A stretch of 64,000 bases of DNA, taken from positions 62,001 to 126,000 of the forward strand of contig NZ_CP146092.1 of the NCBI RefSeq assembly GCF_037023145.1. Direction: 5' to 3'. The stretch is from Ralstonia sp. RRA (GTDB lineage: Bacteria > Pseudomonadota > Gammaproteobacteria > Burkholderiales > Burkholderiaceae). The translations under genes and the position numbers were made by a program. This document shows, piece by piece, positions 1-9,146 of this stretch; within the stretch, counting starts at the first letter, position 1; the number at the start of each line of letters is the position of its first letter. The notes beneath the pieces were generated by a model that saw nothing but the letters and a program-made list of their open reading frames with translations, was not told the origin of the DNA and searched no databases.

Positions 1-2
1 CC

Positions 3-437
3 ATTGCTGTTGCGGTCTATATCGTCTGCGGCATCGCCGGGGCGGTGCTCCAGTTGTCGACCATCCATCCGCTCGCCCATGTGTATGCCAGCGGGGACGA
101 AGGTGCGAAGGTTGCAGCTGGCGCCGTGTGGACCGCCATTGCCAATGCCACGCAAAACGGGTTCTGGTGGGTGGAAGGCCCGCTCGTGTTCTTCTGGACA
201 TCGATTGCCGCCAGACTGCTCAAGAAGGCGGGTTGGCACGGATCGTTCCTTCTCCATATCGTCGGTTGGGGCTTCGGCGTCTTTTTCGTGTTCGGCTTCT
301 TCCCTAGCCTTGCTGCAGTCACGGATGCGGGCGAAACCGTCGGCGTCCTGGCCCTGCCGCTCTGGATGCTGACATTCGGCTGGCAACTGCTGCGTCGCGC
401 GCCCGCGCTTGCAGTACCGACTGCCCGCCCGGCTTAA
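3..437 (+). CDS. Membrane protein, C-terminal part (cut by window edge)
   Basis: The reading frame is open from the left edge, so the true start lies outside the window; a GTG at 45 is internal. The visible 144 residues are mostly hydrophobic, with about four likely membrane segments separated by short loops (around residues 3-20, 45-70, 78-100 and 108-128). It ends in an Ala/Pro/Arg-rich tail. I do not recognise the family. It lies 39 bp upstream of the chimeric gene at 477 on the same strand, so the two could be co-transcribed. Confidence 0.6.
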   Translation: MAVAVYIVCGIAGAVLQLSTIHPLAHVYASGDEGAKVAAGAVWTAIANATQNGFWWVEGPLVFFWTSIAARLLKKAGWHGSFLLHIVGWGFGVFFVFGFFPSLAAVTDAGETVGVLALPLWMLTFGWQLLRRAPALAVPTARPA

Positions 438-476
438 TGCCTTGTCGACACCCCACGTGAAGTCTGGAATCGAAAC

Positions 477-1340
477 ATGCCCACGGAAACCTCTCCGCAT
501 TGGCCAGCGCATCTGCCTCGTCATCTGACACTGCCGGCGACCAATCTGTACTTCAACGCAGAGGTTTCGGCGGCCCGCTATCCGGACAAGCCGTTCATCG
601 TCTTCTACGACACGCCCATCACGTTTGCGGAGTTCAAGGACGAGACCGAGCGGATTGCCGGCTATCTGCAGCAACGCTGCGGCGTGAAGGCCGGAGACCG
701 CGTGTTGCTGTACATGCAGAACAGCCCGCAATGGATGCTCGCCTACTACGGCATCCTGCGCGCCAACGCCGTCGTCGTGCCCGTCAACCCGATGAACATG
801 ACGGATGAGTTGCGCCACTACGTCGAGGACAGCGGCGCGCGCACGGCCTTCGTCGCGCAGAATCTGTACGAACGAATCGCGCCGCTCATGGGCGATGCCG
901 ACGGGCAGCTTGCGCACACCATCGTCGCGACGTACAGCGATTACCTGAAGCAGCCATCCAGCATCACGCCGCCGGCGTTCGTCAGCGCGCCACGCCATAT
1001 CGACGGTGGTGACCGCATTGGCGTCACGCATTGGAGCGACGTGCTGGATGCGCGTGTTGCGCCGGGGCCGCTGACCGTGTTCACTCTCCCCAGCAAGTTG
1101 CTGCTGCTCGTTGTGTACGGCACCGCAGTCTGCAGTTACCTCACGGCGCTGCCGGTATCGCCGGACATCATCCATGGGGTGCGCATCGTGGCGGCGGTAC
1201 TGCTGGGCGTGCATGTGCTTGAGGTGCTCATCTGCTTCAGACAGGTGGCCCTGCACAAGGGGCCGCTGTTCGATAGCGTGCTGCTGACGCTGCTTTTCGG
1301 TGTCCTGCACTGGAAGCCGATGGATGATGCTGCGCGCTGA
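477..1340 (+). CDS. Chimeric ORF: N-terminal part of acyl-CoA ligase fused to a DUF1145-like membrane segment
   Basis: Residues 1 to about 200 read as the N-terminal part of an AMP-forming long-chain fatty-acid CoA ligase (GDRVLLYMQNSPQW, then ANAVVVPVNPMN). In that family the segment ending HWSDVL...PGPLT is followed by the ATP-binding loop TSGTTGxPKG. Here the frame runs instead, after PGPLT near base 1076, into about 87 residues with two or three membrane helices ending LFGVLHWKP, which resembles small DUF1145-type membrane proteins. The ATP-binding loop and the whole C-terminal domain are missing, so it cannot be an active ligase. The simplest reading is a deletion that fused two genes in frame. 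ATG at 477 has only a weak ribosome site. Confidence 0.75.
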   Translation: MPTETSPHWPAHLPRHLTLPATNLYFNAEVSAARYPDKPFIVFYDTPITFAEFKDETERIAGYLQQRCGVKAGDRVLLYMQNSPQWMLAYYGILRANAVVVPVNPMNMTDELRHYVEDSGARTAFVAQNLYERIAPLMGDADGQLAHTIVATYSDYLKQPSSITPPAFVSAPRHIDGGDRIGVTHWSDVLDARVAPGPLTVFTLPSKLLLLVVYGTAVCSYLTALPVSPDIIHGVRIVAAVLLGVHVLEVLICFRQVALHKGPLFDSVLLTLLFGVLHWKPMDDAAR

Positions 1341-1378
1341 TCGCGGAGTGCCCCCGACAGCAAACATCGATCGGTGGC

Positions 1379-1930
1379 TCAGATAGCGGCCTCAAAAAAC
1401 GACAGCCCCGCCATGACAACCCCGACCACCAGCAGTACGGTCGGGGTGCGCGTATTGGCATCGAAACCAGGGTGCCGTGCCACACGCGCTTCCAACGCCT
1501 GATTCACCGACTGCAGGATCTGACGCTCGTCCGCATCGACCTTGTCGAAGATGTTCGTCAACGCGTTGTCCGTATCCGGAAACGGATCGCGCAGGAGCAG
1601 CGCCGCATCGGCACTGGCGCGCTGCAGGCTCGCGGCGGACAGCAGCGCCGATACCACCATGGAAGCAAGCGCGGCCATCGCAAAGCCCACACGCACCATG
1701 CCTCCAGGCGCGTGAAGGTCGACGCTGCCAAAGCGCAGGATCGACGCATACAGCGTGATCAATCCTGCCAGTGCCCCAAGCGACAGCGTGAACATCATGC
1801 GCAGATGGCTCGTGAGCAGCAGTCTTGCGCCCTCGATATGTTCCAGGTGGATCTTCACGAACGTATCGATCGCGAAGCGGCAGGCTTCAAAACGGAGTCG
1901 CCGGTCTTCCGACGCTTGTGCCTGGCTCAT
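1379..1930 (-). CDS. Hypothetical membrane protein
   Basis: This 183-residue protein has a charged N-terminal helix (about 1-40), two membrane segments (about 45-68 and 80-100), a soluble helical stretch (105-160) with DKVDADERQILQSVNQALE, and a final membrane segment at the C-terminus. No motif assigns a function. It is convergent with the chimeric gene to its left and lies just downstream of the efflux outer-membrane lipoprotein gene on the same strand (42 bp gap), so it may be read from that promoter. Confidence 0.7.
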   Translation of the reverse strand: MSQAQASEDRRLRFEACRFAIDTFVKIHLEHIEGARLLLTSHLRMMFTLSLGALAGLITLYASILRFGSVDLHAPGGMVRVGFAMAALASMVVSALLSAASLQRASADAALLLRDPFPDTDNALTNIFDKVDADERQILQSVNQALEARVARHPGFDANTRTPTVLLVVGVVMAGLSFFEAAI

Positions 1931-1972
1931 GCGCGACCTCCTGAATGGCTAAATAGCTGTCTCATAGTCATA

Positions 1973-3385
1973 TCAAACCGCGCCGGCAAACACGCGACGA
2001 AGGCCTACGGCAGCCGCCCAACGCGCGCCTTCTGCCTGGCTGACGGCATCCTGCGCGCGCAGGTAGCTGCGCCGTGCATCCAATACCGAGCTCACATCTG
2101 TCAGGCCGGCGTCGAACAGCCGTTCCGCGCGCTGTGCCGCAGTTTCGCCAGCAGCCTGCGCCTGCTGCCACTTGGCCAAAGAGGCTTCTGAGGTGGACCA
2201 CTGTGCCAAGGCCACCTCGACGTCTGACAATGCGGCCAGCATGGCTTTTTCGTATTCGGCCATCGCTTCGTTTGCCTTGGCCTCGTTGACCGCAATGTTG
2301 GCGCGGATACGCCCGCCATCCAGGATCGGCAACGTCAGCGAGACGCCATAACCCAATACCACCTGCGGAGACGCCGATTGGCCAACGATCGCCGTCCGTT
2401 CACGCGTGTTGGCCCACTCGATCTGCAGCCGTGGGTAGACCTCACGACGTGCCACGCCCACACGTGCCAGGGCAGCATCCAGCGCGCGAGCTTGGCGCAA
2501 GACATCCGGGCGGCGCTCCAGCAGTTCGCCAGGCAGCAAGGTGGCCGGCGCCTGCGGTGCGGTGGCGCTCGCTTGCAAGTTCAACGCCGGCGCCTCACTC
2601 ACGCCGAGCAGCACCGCCAGTTGACGATGACGTATCCGCCGCGAGCCATCCAACTGCTCGGTAACGGCTTGCTCCTGCGCCAGCTCTGCCTGCCAGCGGT
2701 CCACATCGACCGACGTGGCCTGCCCCGCGTCGAACTTTCGGCGAACCACTTCGACCTGGCGCTGCGCAACGGCAATCGCCTGACGGTTCAACGCCACGCG
2801 GTGCGCAAGTGTCTGCAGCTCGAAGTAGGCGGTTGCCACATCGGCCGCCAGCGCGATCTGGGTTGCGCGTAACGCCTGGGAGGCGGCTTGCGCGTCCGCC
2901 TCGGCCGCATCGATCGCCAAAGCCCCTCGGCCGAAGACGTCGATCTCCCAGCTCGCGCGCAGGCCGGCGAAGCTACGTTCAGCACGCGGATCGATGCCCG
3001 TCTCCCGGCCGCGTTGCGCCCCGGCTACAGCGCCAAGCTGCGGCCGGCGATCCGCCTGTGCCCCATCGGTCAGTGCGCGCGCCTGGGCCAGGCGTGCCGC
3101 TGCGATCTTCAGGTCTCGATTCGACTTCAGCGCGGTATCAATCAGCGCATCCAGTTCATTGCTACCGAAGTCGCGCCACCATTCCGCAGCCACGACGCCT
3201 TTGGTGCCAATTGCGCTCTCGCTCCATTGGCTGGGCACATTGACGGTGGTTGCCGCGGGCGCGGAGCCAGCTGGGGCCGTGGCGCAGCCGGCCAATCCAA
3301 TCAGAGTAAGCACCGCGGCGCCAAGTAGCGTCTGGCGCGTGGTGCGGCGGAATACGGGGGCAGCGGACGAAATCAGGGGGTGCAT
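1973..3385 (-). CDS. NodT-family RND efflux outer-membrane lipoprotein
   Basis: This is the outer-membrane channel of a tripartite efflux pump (TolC/OprM/NodT family). Its 470 residues match the usual length. The N-terminus has a signal peptide ending in a lipobox (LIGLAGC), giving a lipidated Cys at about residue 34. Two outer-membrane-efflux repeats follow, with long helical hairpins typical of these proteins (LAQARALTDGAQADRRPQ in repeat one; NEAKANEAMAEYEKAML in repeat two). It is divergent from the tetR gene at 3465 across an 80-bp region carrying a clear palindrome, and the matching adaptor and pump genes lie beyond tetR. Confidence 0.92.
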   Translation of the reverse strand: MHPLISSAAPVFRRTTRQTLLGAAVLTLIGLAGCATAPAGSAPAATTVNVPSQWSESAIGTKGVVAAEWWRDFGSNELDALIDTALKSNRDLKIAAARLAQARALTDGAQADRRPQLGAVAGAQRGRETGIDPRAERSFAGLRASWEIDVFGRGALAIDAAEADAQAASQALRATQIALAADVATAYFELQTLAHRVALNRQAIAVAQRQVEVVRRKFDAGQATSVDVDRWQAELAQEQAVTEQLDGSRRIRHRQLAVLLGVSEAPALNLQASATAPQAPATLLPGELLERRPDVLRQARALDAALARVGVARREVYPRLQIEWANTRERTAIVGQSASPQVVLGYGVSLTLPILDGGRIRANIAVNEAKANEAMAEYEKAMLAALSDVEVALAQWSTSEASLAKWQQAQAAGETAAQRAERLFDAGLTDVSSVLDARRSYLRAQDAVSQAEGARWAAAVGLRRVFAGAV

Positions 3386-3420
3386 GCGAAAGCTCCGGGC
3401 ATTGACGAGTTGATTTCTTT

Positions 3421-3446
3421 AACTATACTATACGTATAGTAAAGTT
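3421..3446. promoter_or_regulatory. Palindromic operator between divergent efflux genes
   Basis: A perfect 14-bp palindrome, ACTATACGTATAGT (3427-3440), is flanked by matching outer arms AACT (3421-3424) and AGTT (3443-3446). It lies between the divergent outer-membrane lipoprotein gene and tetR, 25 bp before the tetR start codon. This is the expected place for the operator of the neighbouring TetR repressor, controlling both directions. Binding is inferred; the symmetry is seen directly. Confidence 0.75.
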
Positions 3447-3464
3447 CCAACATGAGGAGATCCC

Positions 3465-4022
3465 ATGGCTGTACCCAACGAGTCCTCCAACTCTCGCGAC
3501 AAAATTCTCGATGCCGCAGCAGACCTGATGGCCGAGCGCGGTGTGACCCAGCTGACCATCCAGGCGACGGCAGATGCCGTCGGCATCACCAAAGCCGGGC
3601 TGATCTATCACTTCAAGACACGTGACGATCTGCTCACTGCCCTGGTCGAGCGCATGGTGGCCGAGTTGGACGCACAGGTCGGCATACCAGCGCCGGACGA
3701 TGCAGAGCCGATTTCGCTACGGGCAAAAATGGCCGAGCTGACAAGTTTCACCTTCGACATGCCTGCCAGCCAGAAAAAGCTCATGGCCAACATGTTGGCG
3801 GCGGCCTCGGCTCACCCTCACCTGCTACCGCCGGTCCAAGCGCTGTTTACCCGCAGCTATGAAGCCTTGGACCACGGCCCCCAGGCCGGTCTTGCGCAAC
3901 TGCTGTCCGTAGCGCTGGACGGCCTGCTGCTGCTCGAACTCCTTCAACTGCACGCGTTCACCCCCGACCAGCGCGCCGCCATGCGCAAGACGGTGGAAGA
4001 ACTGGCGCGCGGTCTGCCCTAA
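3465..4022 (+). CDS. TetR-family repressor of the RND efflux operon
   Basis: This 185-residue protein has a TetR N-terminal helix-turn-helix at about residues 8-55 (ILDAAADLMAERGVTQLTIQ, then VGITKAGLIYHFKTRDDLL), followed by a helical ligand-binding domain. The start ATG at 3465 has a good ribosome site (GAGGAGA, 3454-3460). It is first in a plus-strand operon with the adaptor and pump genes and is divergent from the outer-membrane lipoprotein gene, with the palindrome 3427-3440 between them. By analogy with similar loci it should repress all four genes and respond to a pump substrate. Confidence 0.9.
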   Translation: MAVPNESSNSRDKILDAAADLMAERGVTQLTIQATADAVGITKAGLIYHFKTRDDLLTALVERMVAELDAQVGIPAPDDAEPISLRAKMAELTSFTFDMPASQKKLMANMLAAASAHPHLLPPVQALFTRSYEALDHGPQAGLAQLLSVALDGLLLLELLQLHAFTPDQRAAMRKTVEELARGLP

Positions 4023-4057
4023 CCCCTGCCCCATCGCTTCGATTCAAAGGTTGCCCC

Positions 4058-5200
4058 ATGCGTACCCATTTCCAGCCCACCGTCGGCTTCACGGTCCTCG
4101 CGGCCGTGGCGTCAGCATTCGCCTTGAGCGCTTGCACCCCATCCGCCACACCGGTGGCCGCACCGCCCAAGCCGGTCAAAGTCGAGGTCGTCGGCGCAGT
4201 CCAGGCAAGAGCATCCGCCGACAGCTTCGTCGGCACGCTGCGGGCACGCCAGCGCAGTGACCTGGGCTTCGAGGCCGCCGGCCGAGTGGTCGCCATTCCC
4301 GTCGAGGTGGGTGACCGGGTGCGTGCGGGGCAGGTGCTCGCACGGCTGGACGAGTCTCCAGCCCGCTGGCGCCTGAACAAGGTTGAAGCCGACCGCGCAG
4401 CCGCAGCCGCAACCGCGGTAGAACGCCGTGCCCAATTGCAGCAGCAGGAGGCGCTGGCACGCGACAAGATCATTTCGCAGACGGCGCTGGAATCTGCACG
4501 GGCCGCCCACCAGCTTGCGCAAAGTCAGTTGGCAGCAGCCGATGCCGCACTCGCTACGGCCCGCCGAGATCTGGCGCTCACCCACATCACTGCCCCGTTT
4601 GACGGCGAAATCGTGGCACGTCTGACGCAGCCTTTCTCCGATGTTGCGCCGGGCCACGCCGTCCTGCAGATTCAGGCCGGCAACGCACTGGAGGTGGTTG
4701 CCATGCTGCCCGACAGCGTCGCCGCCACCCTCTCGTCCGGAGACAGCGCCCAGGGCAAGAGCGGCTCCGAGTCATTCCCGCTTGCGCTGGAACGACTTTC
4801 CGCCCGCAGCGACAACGGCTCGCTGGTGCAGGCAATCTTCCGAGTGCCGCAAAGTGCGGCAACCTCGAAACAGCTGCGCAGCGGCGGCGTCGTGTCGGTC
4901 GAGCTGCCTAACCGCAGCGCGCCCAACGCCATCACCGTGCCGGCGCCTGCCGTCATGTGGGGCGACAAGCCCGGCCAGGCTGCCGTCTTTGTGCTGGACC
5001 AGGCTGGCAAGCTGCAGCGTCGCCCGGTGCAAGCCGGCACCGCCGTACAGCGCGAGGGCCGCGTCACGGTTTCCCAGGGCCTGACGGCAGGCGACCGTGT
5101 GGTCGTGGCAGGTACCGCCTTCCTGCATGAAGGCCAGCTTGCCCAAGCGCATCCGACACAGACCCTGCTTCAAGGCGCAACGGAAGGGGTCGCGCAATGA
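4058..5200 (+). CDS. RND efflux periplasmic adaptor (membrane fusion protein)
   Basis: This 380-residue periplasmic adaptor links the inner-membrane pump to the outer-membrane channel. A lipoprotein signal with lipobox ALSAC lies at about residues 20-26. A biotinyl-lipoyl-like half follows (GFEAAGRVVAIPVEVGDRVRAG), then a helical hairpin rich in Ala and Gln (about 105-165), then the second lipoyl half (DLALTHITAPFDGEIVARL) and the beta-barrel domain. Its stop overlaps the start of the pump gene by four bases (ATGA), indicating translational coupling. Confidence 0.92.
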   Translation: MRTHFQPTVGFTVLAAVASAFALSACTPSATPVAAPPKPVKVEVVGAVQARASADSFVGTLRARQRSDLGFEAAGRVVAIPVEVGDRVRAGQVLARLDESPARWRLNKVEADRAAAAATAVERRAQLQQQEALARDKIISQTALESARAAHQLAQSQLAAADAALATARRDLALTHITAPFDGEIVARLTQPFSDVAPGHAVLQIQAGNALEVVAMLPDSVAATLSSGDSAQGKSGSESFPLALERLSARSDNGSLVQAIFRVPQSAATSKQLRSGGVVSVELPNRSAPNAITVPAPAVMWGDKPGQAAVFVLDQAGKLQRRPVQAGTAVQREGRVTVSQGLTAGDRVVVAGTAFLHEGQLAQAHPTQTLLQGATEGVAQ

Positions 5201-8200
5201 AGCTCACCGAAAGCGCGTTCAACAGTACCCGCCTGACGTTTTTCGCCGCGCTGCTGATTCTGGTATCGGGTGTCGTTGCCTTCCTCAGCTTCCCATCGCA
5301 AGAGGAGCCCTCCACCACCGTCCGTGACGCGATCGTCATCGTGGCCAACCCTGGCCTGCCCGCAGAACGCATGGAGCAGTTGGTCGCACGTCCGCTGGAA
5401 GAGCGGCTACGCCAATTGCCCGAGCTCAAGCACGTGACCAGCACGGTGCGCCCCGGCACCGTCATCCTGCAGGTCAACCTGCGCGATGAGGTGCGCGATC
5501 TGATGCCGGTCTGGCAGCGCATGCGCGCCAAGATCGAAGAGGCTCGCCCACTGTTTCCCGCCGGCACGCTGCCGCCGCAGATCAACGACGACTTTGGCCG
5601 CGTGGCCATCGCCTCGATCGCCGTGACGGCACCGGGCTTCTCGATGAGCGAGATGCGCGAGCCGCTCAAACGCCTGCGTGAGGGCATCTACGCCATCAAG
5701 GGCGTACAGGGCGTGTCCTTCCACGGGCTGCAGGACGAACGGGTCTATATCGAATTCGACCGCACACGTCTCGCAGGCCTGGGCCTGGGCGCCAACGCCG
5801 TGCTGCAGCAACTGCACCAGCAGAACGTCGTGCTCTCGGGCGGGCAGGTCGTGCTCTCAGGGCTGAACAGTGCTGTGGTCGCATCAGGTGAAATCCGCTC
5901 GCTGGAGGCGCTGCGCGATTTCGTGCTGGCCGTGCCCGCCAGCGCTGGCACGGCGCCAGCCACCGTCCGCCTGGGTGACATCGCCCAGATCCGCGTGCTG
6001 CCGGCTGACCCACCGGAGTCTGCGGCCATCTATCGCGGCGATAACGCTGTGGTGCTGGGTGTGTCGATGCGCCCGGGCCAGAACATCAAGATGCTGGGCC
6101 AGGAGCTCAAGGAGCGCGTAGCCCAGTTGGAACAGCAGTTGCCTGCCGGTTTCTCGCTGGACTTCGTGACCTACCAGGCTGACGTGGTCGAGCGCGAGAT
6201 GGGCAGTATGAACCGTGTGATGGCAGAAACCATCGTCATCGTGATGGCGGTGGTGGTGCTGTTCCTGGGCTGGCGCGCCGGCATTATCGTCGGCAGCATC
6301 GTGCCGCTCACGATTCTCGCCACGCTGCTGGTGATGCGCGCCTTGAGCATCGAACTGCATATCGTTTCCATGGCGGCCATCATCATCGCGCTCGGCCTGC
6401 TGGTGGACAACGGCATCGTGATTGCCGAAGACGTCGAGCGACGCCTGGCCATGGGCGAAGACCGCAGAACGGCCTGCATCCGCGCTGGGCAATCGCTGGG
6501 GATTCCGCTGCTGACCTCTTCGCTGGTCATCATCTTTGCCTTCTCGCCATTCTTCTTTGGCAATACCACGGTCAATGAATACCTGCGGCCGCTGGTGATC
6601 GTGGTGGCGCTGTCGCTGCTGAGCTCGTGGCTACTGTGCCTGACGGTGACGCCGCTGCTGTGCTACTTCTTCCTGAAACCCGGCCACCACAACGCCGACG
6701 AACCGCCGAAGGAGACCGGCTTCTACGCGGGCTATGCGCGCGTGATCCGCAAGGTGCTGGAGCACAAGGGCAAGATGCTGGCCGCGATGACGGTGCTGTT
6801 CATCGGCTCGATGGTGCTGCTCTCCCGCGTGCCGGCCGGGTTCCTGCCGCCGTCGGAACGCCCGCAATACCAGGTTGCCATTGAGCTGCAGCCGGGCAGC
6901 GATGCGCGACGCACGCAAACCGTGGTGCGCGACCTGAGCCTCTGGCTGAGCGACAAGAAAGCCAACCCCGAAGTCACGACCAGCATCGGTTACGTGGCAG
7001 ATGGGGGCCCCCGCGTCGTACTGGTGCTCAGTCCGCCGTTGCCGGCCTCGCACGTCGGCTACTTCACGGTGAGCGTGCAGAGCGCGAAAGATGTTGCGCC
7101 CATGATCGAGCGCACACGCCAGTGGATGGCGCAGCGCTATCCCGATGTGCGCGTGGATGCCAAGCGCTTCTCACGCAGTGCAAACGATGCCGGCACGGTG
7201 GCCTACCGGATCAGCGGCCCGGACGAAACCGTACTGCGCGACATTGGCACCAAGATCGAAGGCGTACTGCGGCCGCTGCCTGGGATGGTGCAGGTGCGCA
7301 ACGATTGGGGCCCGCGCGTGCCGCGTGTGGACGTGCAGATCGACCAGCGCAAGGCACGCCGCCTGGGCATCAGCAGCGAAGACATCGCCACCTCGCTCGG
7401 CGCCCGCTATACCGGCGTCGAGGTCTCCGTCCTGCGCGACGGCGACACGCTCGTGCCGCTGGTGGTGCGTGGCAGCGATGCCGAACGTGCCCGCCCTGAA
7501 GACTTGGCCAACACGCTGATCCACCCGGCCAGCGGCGCGGCCCCTGTGCCCCTGTCGGCACTGGCGAGTGTGTCGCTGTCTTCTGAGCCGTCGGCCATCC
7601 GCCGACGCGACCTGGTGCGCACGCTGACCGTGGAGGGCCGCAGCACGCAGGCCACCGCGCAACAGATCGTCGACCGTGCCGCGCCCGACATCGCAAAGAT
7701 CGCGCTGCCCCCGGGCTACCGTATCGAGATGGGTGCCGAGATCGAGGAAGCCGCCGATTCCAACGCGTCGCTCAAGACCTACCTGCCGCTCGCGGTGGTG
7801 GCCATGCTGCTGCTGTTCGTCTGGCAGTTCAACTCGTTCCGCAAGCTGACGCTGATCGTGGGCATCATCCCGTTTGCGATGATCGGTGTGGCGCCGGCAC
7901 TGCTGCTCGGCGGCGAGCCGTTGGGCTTCATGGCCAACTTCGGCATCCTGTCGTTGGGGGGCATCATCGTGAACAACGCGGTGCTGCTGCTCGAGCGCAT
8001 CGAGGCCGAGTTGGCTGCTGGCAAGCCCAGGCGTGAAGCCGTGGTGTCGGCTGCCATGGCGCGGCTGCGGCCCATCGTGATGACCAAGCTGACGTGCGTG
8101 GCGGGTCTGATCCCCCTGCTGCTGTTTGGCGGCAGCCTGTGGGCGGGCATGGCACTCACCATCATCGGCGGGCTGCTGCTGGGTACGTTGATCACGCTGG

Positions 8201-8304
8201 GCCTGGTGCCTGTGCTGTACGAACTGCTGTTCGGCGGGCGGCTGGCGCGCTGGCTTGAACAACGTCGCAGCGGCGAGGCCTCCGGATCGATCGCACACTC
8301 CTGA
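5197..8304 (+). CDS. RND multidrug efflux inner-membrane transporter
   Basis: This 1035-residue protein is the proton-driven pump of the AcrB-like family. The first membrane helix is at residues 12-32, a large periplasmic loop follows, then the membrane block starting near residue 340 with the proton-relay region (GLLVDNGIVIAEDVE), and a second copy of this layout in the C-terminal half (GGIIVNNAVLLLERIE). In the first half the usual DD relay pair is present only as a single D in LVDNG, with a further acidic ED in IAEDVE, which fits the less studied subgroups rather than AcrB itself. The gene overlaps the adaptor gene and ends before a strong terminator. Confidence 0.93.
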   Translation: MKLTESAFNSTRLTFFAALLILVSGVVAFLSFPSQEEPSTTVRDAIVIVANPGLPAERMEQLVARPLEERLRQLPELKHVTSTVRPGTVILQVNLRDEVRDLMPVWQRMRAKIEEARPLFPAGTLPPQINDDFGRVAIASIAVTAPGFSMSEMREPLKRLREGIYAIKGVQGVSFHGLQDERVYIEFDRTRLAGLGLGANAVLQQLHQQNVVLSGGQVVLSGLNSAVVASGEIRSLEALRDFVLAVPASAGTAPATVRLGDIAQIRVLPADPPESAAIYRGDNAVVLGVSMRPGQNIKMLGQELKERVAQLEQQLPAGFSLDFVTYQADVVEREMGSMNRVMAETIVIVMAVVVLFLGWRAGIIVGSIVPLTILATLLVMRALSIELHIVSMAAIIIALGLLVDNGIVIAEDVERRLAMGEDRRTACIRAGQSLGIPLLTSSLVIIFAFSPFFFGNTTVNEYLRPLVIVVALSLLSSWLLCLTVTPLLCYFFLKPGHHNADEPPKETGFYAGYARVIRKVLEHKGKMLAAMTVLFIGSMVLLSRVPAGFLPPSERPQYQVAIELQPGSDARRTQTVVRDLSLWLSDKKANPEVTTSIGYVADGGPRVVLVLSPPLPASHVGYFTVSVQSAKDVAPMIERTRQWMAQRYPDVRVDAKRFSRSANDAGTVAYRISGPDETVLRDIGTKIEGVLRPLPGMVQVRNDWGPRVPRVDVQIDQRKARRLGISSEDIATSLGARYTGVEVSVLRDGDTLVPLVVRGSDAERARPEDLANTLIHPASGAAPVPLSALASVSLSSEPSAIRRRDLVRTLTVEGRSTQATAQQIVDRAAPDIAKIALPPGYRIEMGAEIEEAADSNASLKTYLPLAVVAMLLLFVWQFNSFRKLTLIVGIIPFAMIGVAPALLLGGEPLGFMANFGILSLGGIIVNNAVLLLERIEAELAAGKPRREAVVSAAMARLRPIVMTKLTCVAGLIPLLLFGGSLWAGMALTIIGGLLLGTLITLGLVPVLYELLFGGRLARWLEQRRSGEASGSIAHS

Positions 8305-8351
8305 TGCAATGCGGGTCCTGATATGCAGGACCTGCACTGTGTCGATCTCTG

Positions 8352-8392
8352 AAAGCCAACGGGGTGGTCTGATAGGCCACCCCGTTGGCTTT
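8352..8392. terminator. Strong bidirectional terminator
   Basis: A perfect 16-bp inverted repeat (8352-8367 with 8377-8392, 9-nt loop; arms begin AAAGCCAACGGGG) ends in a T run on both strands. It lies between the plus-strand pump gene ending at 8304 and the minus-strand tetR ending at 8414, so it can stop transcription from both sides. Confidence 0.92.
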
Positions 8393-8413
8393 TGGCACGT
8401 CGAAACTTCGCGG

Positions 8414-9115
8414 TTAGATGGCCGCGGGCTGGGCAGTCAGTGGCGGAGGCGCCGGAAGTGCTGCACCTGGAAAGGGATTGCGTAGCAGCCCATGCAACAG
8501 CAGCGATACCACATGCGTGATGAACACCTTCGGCTCCAGCGCCTTGGCTGCACAGATGCCGAAGGAGTGCTTCCACATCTTCAGAAACAGCATCGGTGCG
8601 ACCAGAGCCAGCGTGGTCTGGTGCACATCGGTCTCTCGAAAATCACCCCGGGCCACGCCGCGCGCCAGGATGCGTGCAAACAGCCGATCGTAGCGCTCTA
8701 TGACTTCCACGCTGTAGTACTGCAGAAGATCGGGGAAGTTGCCTGATTCGGCGATCAGCAGTTTGGTCAGCCCCGAGGCAGGGGATTCACCAATGCGCTC
8801 CCACCAGCCCATCAAGATCTCGTGCAGCAGCGCCTCGCTGGTGCCTTCGAAGGTATCAATAAAGACTTCGCCTTCAGCCAACACAGGCAGGAGGTTTTCC
8901 TGGATCACTGCCTTGAACAGATCTTCCTTGCCGGCGAAATACAGGTAGACCGTGCCCTTGGATACTCCAGCGGCTGCGGCGACATCTTCCAGCCGCGTGG
9001 CCGCATAGCCACGCACAACGAACAGGTCCAGCGCAGCGGAGACCAGCTCTTGCGGCCGGGCTTCCTTACGTCGCACCCAACGTTTAGCGGACGGCTCGCG
9101 GCTTTGATGCTTCAC
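8414..9115 (-). CDS. TetR-family transcriptional regulator
   Basis: A TetR DNA-binding domain starts near RRKEARPQELVSAALDLF and continues through AGVSKGTVYLYFAGKEDLF. The C-terminal domain is long and ends in a Pro/Ala-rich tail. The start is uncertain: GTG at 9115 gives the usual short N-terminal arm, while ATG at 9181 would add 22 residues and overlap the upstream gene by 35 bp; neither has a clear ribosome site. It is the last gene on the minus strand of operon A and convergent with the efflux pump, so it could serve either system. No operator can be assigned to it. Confidence 0.88.
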   Translation of the reverse strand: MKHQSREPSAKRWVRRKEARPQELVSAALDLFVVRGYAATRLEDVAAAAGVSKGTVYLYFAGKEDLFKAVIQENLLPVLAEGEVFIDTFEGTSEALLHEILMGWWERIGESPASGLTKLLIAESGNFPDLLQYYSVEVIERYDRLFARILARGVARGDFRETDVHQTTLALVAPMLFLKMWKHSFGICAAKALEPKVFITHVVSLLLHGLLRNPFPGAALPAPPPLTAQPAAI

Positions 9116-9146
9116 GGCAGAAGGAATGTCTACAAGAACGGCGTGA

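Noticed and set aside
1472..2191. Long plus-strand frame of 239 codons opposite the membrane protein and efflux lipoprotein genes
   Set aside because: Shadow of two well-supported minus-strand genes; Arg/Gln-rich antisense composition.
7171..8337. Very long minus-strand frame opposite the RND pump gene
   Set aside because: Antisense shadow typical of GC-rich DNA; His/Arg/Gln-rich with no domain.
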